In this document: piece by piece, positions 5,463 to 8,607 of the stretch | How positions within the stretch are numbered: the stretch's first letter is position 1 | Layout of the letters: the number at the start of each line of letters is the position of its first letter | DNA from: JAQVUB01 sp033809415 | Lineage (GTDB): Bacteria; Verrucomicrobiota; Lentisphaeria; Oligosphaerales; Oligosphaeraceae | Direction: 5' to 3' | NCBI GenBank assembly: GCA_033809415.1 | Contig: JAPXLT010000210.1 | Location: 1 to 8,607, forward strand | Length of the DNA stretch: 8,607 nt | Program-made: the position numbers and the translations under genes | The notes under the pieces: model-generated | Told to the model about the DNA's origin: nothing | What the model saw: the letters and a program-made list of their open reading frames with translations, nothing else | The model's database searches: none

Positions 5463-5560
5463 GGAGAAAGCAACAGACCAGATCACAAATTCGCGTGCCA
5501 TTCCATCCGGCAAAGCAACAACCCCACAAATTTTCCGCGCCTTCCGTGCTTTCCGTGGAC
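5463..5560. repeat. Full-length repeat module P
   Basis: GGAGAAAGCAACAGACCAGA then TCACAAATTCGCG, the core GCCATTCCATCCGGCAAAGC, AACAACCCC, and the ACAAATTTTCCGCGC and TTCCGTGCTTTCCGTGGAC tracts. It is inverted relative to 8281-8381 and directly continuous with nonamers on one side and module R on the other. Confidence 0.85.
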
Positions 5561-5568
5561 AAAAAAAT

Positions 5569-5648
5569 GGGTTGCGGGCGATCAGTCCGCGTCAAGTCTT
5601 TTCGTGTGGTTCGTGATTAAAAAATCCTTTTTGGACGCGGTCTATTTA
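5569..5648 (-). repeat. Interspersed repeat module R, copy 2
   Basis: 75 of 80 positions match 447-526. It lies 19 nt past the stop codon of ATPase B and completes the S-P-R order of the left composite. Confidence 0.88.
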
Positions 5649-5667
5649 AAGACAAATTTGCAAACAA

Positions 5668-6960
5668 TCAGTTAAGGATGGACTTGTCAAGGAGAAACTC
5701 GATCAGTCCCACATTCAGGATGCCGTTGTCATCGTACCATGCTTTGCTGATATCTTTTCGAACTACGATTTTTGGGAATGAATCGCCAGTCAGCGAGAGT
5801 GGTTTCAACTCGTTGACGTTTTTTTCTTCGCTTGGCATAGCATACGCCGACTGGATATAGAATTTCCGGCTGCCCTTGGTTGCAACAAAATCGATCTCCT
5901 TTGCCACGTTGACCGAATTGCCGCTGCGGTTCTTCTCCCGGGCATAGACAACCCCTATATCCACTGAAAAGCCTCTGGCCAGCAGTTCATTGAAAACGAT
6001 ATTCTCCATTATGTGGGTCATTTCCATCTGCCGGAATCCGATCCGGGCATTACGCAATCCGACATCCGCACAATAGTATTTCATTGGAAAGTCGAAATAG
6101 GACTTTCCCTTGACGTCATAGCGTTTGCTGGCGGTAAACAGAAAAGCATCCTCCAGATGAGCGATATAGCTTTTTAAAGTGTTGTCGGATATGGAGACAT
6201 TCTTTCTGGAGCGGATGGTCGCTGATATTTTGCTGGGGTTGGTCATCGATCCCACGGATGAACACAGCAAATCCAAAACCTGTCCCAACTCATCGGCATA
6301 TTCAATTTTTTTGCGTTCTTTGATGTCCTTGATATATACTTCGCTGAACAGGGACTTGAGATATTCCATCTTGGCAGCATCGTCTGGTTTGGAGAGAACA
6401 AGAGGCATTCCGCCATAAAATGCGTACTGGTCAAATGCCTGGAGCTTGTCATTGCCGACAGCTGAATAAAATTCAGAGAAAGTGAATGGATGCACCCTGA
6501 TTTCATCGCTGCGCCCGCGAAACTCGGTCATGATGTCGCTGGACAACATTTTGGAATTGCTGCCGGTTACATAAACATCGAGGTTCTTCATCTCACGAAA
6601 ATCATTGAGCACATCATAAAAAGTTATTTTCTTGCCTCCTGGCAAATAAGGATTTTTTACCGGTTCGGACATTTGTATCTCATCAATAAAAAGATAGAAC
6701 TTTTCCGCTTTGCCTTCCACCTGTTCCCGGACATATCGAGCAAGTTCAAGCGGATTGCGGTAGCGGATGTGCCGAACCAGATCAAGCTCGAGCGTAATGA
6801 TCTGCTCTTTCCGTACCCCGTGTTCGAGCAGATACTTTTTAAACAAGGTTCGCAGCAGAAATGATTTTCCGCAACGGCGGATGCCGGTAATGACTTTGAC
6901 TTGGCCATCCCACTGGCAGTCGATCAGACGTTGAAGATAATAATCTCTTTTGACTTCCAT
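5668..6960 (-). CDS. ATPase B: AAA_14 / DUF4143 family ATP-binding protein
   Basis: A 430-residue protein of the same broad family as ATPase A but of a different subgroup. Walker A GIRRCGKS at 26-33, Walker B FYLFIDEIQ at 88-96 (Asp93, Glu94), Sensor-1-like VYVTGSNSK at 129-137, FRGR at 147-150, HPFTFSEF at 157-164. The DUF4143 C-terminus has Glu319 (ENIV), EIDF at 355-358 and IQSAYAM at 369-375; the last is characteristic of a large bacterial subgroup. In both ATPases the E-[VI]-D-F motif lies 72 residues from the C-terminus. Start: ATG at 6960. An in-frame GTG three codons earlier (6969) sits too close to the purine-rich AAAAGGCGG, which is well spaced for the ATG. All motifs are intact. 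It is transcribed from its own promoter about 50 nt upstream. It lies between inverted composite repeats together with the transporter at 7180-8163. Its function is unknown. Confidence 0.92.
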   Translation of the reverse strand: MEVKRDYYLQRLIDCQWDGQVKVITGIRRCGKSFLLRTLFKKYLLEHGVRKEQIITLELDLVRHIRYRNPLELARYVREQVEGKAEKFYLFIDEIQMSEPVKNPYLPGGKKITFYDVLNDFREMKNLDVYVTGSNSKMLSSDIMTEFRGRSDEIRVHPFTFSEFYSAVGNDKLQAFDQYAFYGGMPLVLSKPDDAAKMEYLKSLFSEVYIKDIKERKKIEYADELGQVLDLLCSSVGSMTNPSKISATIRSRKNVSISDNTLKSYIAHLEDAFLFTASKRYDVKGKSYFDFPMKYYCADVGLRNARIGFRQMEMTHIMENIVFNELLARGFSVDIGVVYAREKNRSGNSVNVAKEIDFVATKGSRKFYIQSAYAMPSEEKNVNELKPLSLTGDSFPKIVVRKDISKAWYDDNGILNVGLIEFLLDKSILN

Positions 6961-7002
6961 ATTGCCCACCGCCTTTTCATTGATAAGTACGCTTCTTTTT
7001 AA

Positions 7003-7014
7003 TGATAATTATCA
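7003..7014. promoter_or_regulatory. Palindromic candidate operator at the ATPase B start site
   Basis: TGATAATTATCA is a perfect 12-bp palindrome directly abutting the -10 element, so it would cover the predicted transcription start. It is conserved in the duplicated copy at 2297-2308. It recalls GATAAT-type boxes but is shorter than a full Fur box, so I do not name a regulator. Confidence 0.5.
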
Positions 7015-7044
7015 ATAATATGCCCGTCATTCCCAAAATATCAA
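7015..7044 (-). promoter_or_regulatory. Sigma70-type promoter of ATPase B
   Basis: On the minus strand TTGATA (7039-7044) and TATTAT (7015-7020) are separated by 18 nt; each differs from consensus at one position. The expected transcription start falls in the palindrome 7003-7014, giving a 5' leader of about 45-50 nt before the ATG at 6960. Confidence 0.65.
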
Positions 7045-7050
7045 GCAAAT

Positions 7051-7090
7051 GATTGATAAGTAGATTTGTTTTGAAGCCAAAAAATCAATC
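7051..7090. repeat. Inverted pair upstream of the ATPase B promoter
   Basis: GATTGAT (7051-7057) and ATCAATC (7084-7090) are separated by 26 bp. The block shared with 2222-2387 ends exactly at the distal arm. It could be a recombination boundary or a binding site; both are inference. Confidence 0.4.
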
Positions 7091-7179
7091 GATATGCAAT
7101 TTTCTACCTCTGCAGCACAACCTTTGCACATTAAAATTTAAAAATAATTTTGGTGCTTTATCCCCCAGGGAAGGCGCTT

Positions 7180-8163
7180 TTATTGGGCGCAATGCACCCA
7201 TTTCAATGCGATGGCGGTACACCACATGGTTGCCAGCACCAGCCAAAGAATTACGCCGTGAAGGATTGGTTTGAGTCCCAGTTCGCGGAGTTTTGCGCGG
7301 CTCAGGTTTGCGCCGATCAAAAAGAGTGTCATGATCATCAGATACTTGGATACTTCTTTCAGGAACTGTCCGGCGGGGGCAACGGCAGGCAGCCAGGTCA
7401 CCAGGGCAGCGGCGGCGATGAAGCAGGGAATGAACCATGGTATTTTGAATTGGATTTTGCGTTTGCCATCATCCGCAGCGCCGGCGACGCAACAGGATAG
7501 AAACAAGGTTACTGGAACAATCCACAGTGCCCGCGCCAGTTTGACTGTAGTGCCGACTTCCATTGCCACAGGACCATATTGGAAGCAGGCGCCGACCACC
7601 GAACTCGTATCGTGAATCGCCAATGCCGCCCAATATCCGAATTGTGGCTCCGAGAAATTCAAAGCATGTCCAACCGCCGGAAAGATCAGCAGTGCGACTG
7701 CATTGAGCGTAAACACCGTGGCTGAAGCAATAGCCACATCGTGCGCCTTGGCTTTCAGCACGGGCGCAGCAGCAGCAATGGCACTGCCTCCACAGATTGA
7801 AGTGCCGACGCTGATCAAATACATAAGGTCACGCCCCAGACCGAGACGTTTGCCGAGCCAGACACCAAGTCCGATGCCAACGGCAATCCCGATCAAGGTA
7901 TAGATAAAACCATTCGCGCCAGCACGAAGCACATCGATGAGATTCATACCGCATCCCATCCCGACAATGGCCACTCCCAGCAACGTAGAGGTATATTTCC
8001 CGGTCAGCGCGGCAAATGGATTACCCCAGAGCACCGAACAGGCGATCCCTGTAATCACCGCAATTCCTGGGGCGTAATCGCGTGTCCAAGGAACCAGCCA
8101 CGGAATGACAAAAAATCCTGCACTAATAACGATAAATACTACTTTCCACAACTTGGCCTTCAT
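7180..8163 (-). CDS. YeiH/UPF0324 family membrane transporter (putative sulfate exporter family)
   Basis: A 327-residue, strongly hydrophobic protein with roughly nine to ten membrane segments, close in length to E. coli YeiH. Family hallmarks are GTSICGGSAIA at 120-130, at the start of the central helix bundle, and AIHDTSSVVGA at 182-192; the basic KRLGLGRD loop (105-112) precedes the first. The family is commonly labelled a putative sulfate exporter, but the substrate is not firmly established, so the transport role is a family-level inference. Start: the ATG at 8163 gives MKAKLWK and an immediate first helix. A TTG 11 codons earlier (8196) extends the frame but adds a polar stretch. The ribosome site is weak (AGAAAG). 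The gene lies 219 nt upstream of ATPase B on the same strand with that gene's promoter in between, so the two need not be an operon. Module R sits about 40 nt upstream of the start. Confidence 0.88.
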   Translation of the reverse strand: MKAKLWKVVFIVISAGFFVIPWLVPWTRDYAPGIAVITGIACSVLWGNPFAALTGKYTSTLLGVAIVGMGCGMNLIDVLRAGANGFIYTLIGIAVGIGLGVWLGKRLGLGRDLMYLISVGTSICGGSAIAAAAPVLKAKAHDVAIASATVFTLNAVALLIFPAVGHALNFSEPQFGYWAALAIHDTSSVVGACFQYGPVAMEVGTTVKLARALWIVPVTLFLSCCVAGAADDGKRKIQFKIPWFIPCFIAAAALVTWLPAVAPAGQFLKEVSKYLMIMTLFLIGANLSRAKLRELGLKPILHGVILWLVLATMWCTAIALKWVHCAQ

Positions 8164-8203
8164 TGACGGAATTCTTTCTGATTTTGATAGGAACAAACCT
8201 AAA

Positions 8204-8280
8204 GGGCGTCCAAAAAGGATTTTTTAACCACGAACCACACAAACATGCTTGGCGTGGGCTAACGTCCACAACCCATTTTT
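8204..8280 (+). repeat. Repeat module R, inverted copy upstream of the transporter
   Basis: GGGCGTCCAAAAAGG, then ATTTTTTAACCACGAACCAC and ACAAA. It is the reverse complement of 5569-5648. The inner half is well conserved, while the outer half (about 8240-8270) has diverged or been replaced. It occupies the presumptive promoter region of the transporter gene. Confidence 0.8.
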
Positions 8281-8381
8281 TGTCCACGGAAAGCACGGAA
8301 AACTCGGAAAATTTTGTAGGGTTGCTGCTTTGACAGATGAGATTGCACGCGGATTTGTGATCTGGCCTATTGGTTTCTCCG
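8281..8381 (+). repeat. Full-length repeat module P, inverted copy
   Basis: TGTCCACGGAAAGCACGGAA, AACTCGGAAAATTTTGTAGG, GTTGCTGCTTTGACAGATG, then GGATTTGTGATCTGGCC and GTTTCTCCGAC. It matches the reverse complement of 5463-5560 over its whole length. Confidence 0.85.
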
Positions 8382-8384
8382 ACT

Positions 8385-8492
8385 GATCAGTCGGATCGGA
8401 CGGATCGGACGGATCAAGTAGATCGGTCGGATCGGTCGGATCGGTCGGATCAAGTAGATCGGTCGGATCGGTCGGATCGGTCGGATCAGTCG
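8385..8492. repeat. S nonamer array: 12 units with 36-bp higher-order repeat
   Basis: Twelve uninterrupted 9-bp units. Units 2-3 are GATCGGACG, units 4 and 8 are GATCAAGTA, units 5-7 and 9-11 are GATCGGTCG, and units 1 and 12 are GATCAGTCG. Units 4-7 and 8-11 are therefore two identical 36-bp repeats. Every unit begins with GATC, giving 12 such sites in 108 bp. Confidence 0.92.
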
Positions 8493-8554
8493 GAGAAAAA
8501 AGACAGGAATTGGCGGTACCTTAAAAGGGCTGTATGCCAATGACTTGGAGCTTT

Positions 8555-8607
8555 CTTTTCTGAAAAATCTTTCTGAAAAAACAAGAAGTTTGAAGATAGT
8601 ACAAAGA
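8555..8607 (-). repeat. Diverged module T, inverted, at the window edge
   Basis: Read on the minus strand this gives GTACTATCTTCAAACTTCTT followed by GTTTTTTCAGAAAGATTTTT. It resembles CGTAATACTATTGCCCCAAC then TTCTTCTTTTTTG at 5226-5270 and the equivalent at 161-206. The upstream CAATGACTTGGAG (8538-8550) is shared with 2742-2754. The match is looser than for the other modules, and the element may continue beyond the window. Confidence 0.5.

Noticed and set aside
5254..5620. Open frames through the ATGGAC, nonamer and P/R repeats (DPTDPTD- and FRAFRG-like products)
   Set aside because: Nonamer and other repeats lack stops in several frames, so long open frames arise by chance. The products are low-complexity, frames overlap, and there is no ribosome site.
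7003..7014. A Fur box
   Set aside because: The palindrome contains GATAAT/ATTATC halves, but they overlap, so it is shorter than the 19-bp or 7-1-7 arrangement. No iron-uptake gene is adjacent.
7105..7180. Terminator after the transporter gene
   Set aside because: The CCCTGGGGG region gives only a weak, mismatched stem with a tiny loop, and the AT-rich tail is not a clean T-run.
8385..8492. CRISPR array
   Set aside because: Contiguous 9-bp units without spacers, and no cas genes in the window.

Overview
The window is a gene-sparse, repeat-rich stretch of a bacterial genome. Five convincing genes, all on the minus strand, occupy a little over half of it; the rest is a dense mosaic of shuffled intergenic repeats plus fragments of two ATPase genes. 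The repeat vocabulary (GATCGGTCG nonamer arrays, 'TCCGTGCTTTCCGTGGAC'-type tracts, ATGGAC arrays) and the paired AAA_14/DUF4143 ATPases resemble what I recall from anaerobic Lentisphaerota/PVC-type genomes. That assignment rests on memory of style, not on a marker gene, and should be treated as weak. A run of ten N (316-325) shows that this is a scaffolded draft assembly.

Layout. 1-555: repeat modules, the assembly gap and a module (called R here) just past the end of the first gene. 556-1893: an unrecognised four-helix membrane protein (556-1479) and, upstream in transcription, a small predicted lipoprotein (1537-1893). 2118-2387: a join of three fragments, from the middle of ATPase A, from the region upstream of ATPase A, and from the 5' end plus promoter of ATPase B. 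2411-2612: modules P, Q and nonamers in inverted orientation. 2850-4154: ATPase A. 4155-5667: about 1.5 kb without genes, holding a candidate promoter, TGCATTT/TCTGACA iterations, a GC-rich block and several repeat modules. 5668-6960: ATPase B, with a good sigma70-type promoter and a palindromic candidate operator. 7180-8163: a YeiH/UPF0324 family transporter. 8204-8607: modules R, P, a 12-unit nonamer array and module T.

How things fit together. The two ATPases share the AAA_14-DUF4143 (COG1373-type) architecture but clearly differ in sequence; their cellular role is not established. Nothing links them metabolically to the transporter or to the membrane protein/lipoprotein pair. The strongest structural signal is that ATPase B plus the transporter lie between inverted copies of one composite repeat (order T-S-P-R on the left, R-P-S-T on the right), and that the same modules also sit in inverted orientation around the membrane-protein/lipoprotein pair. 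The genes therefore look like cargo between inverted, non-coding repeat assemblies, with no transposase or recombinase visible. Module names P, Q, R, S and T are mine, and all repeat comparisons were made by eye.
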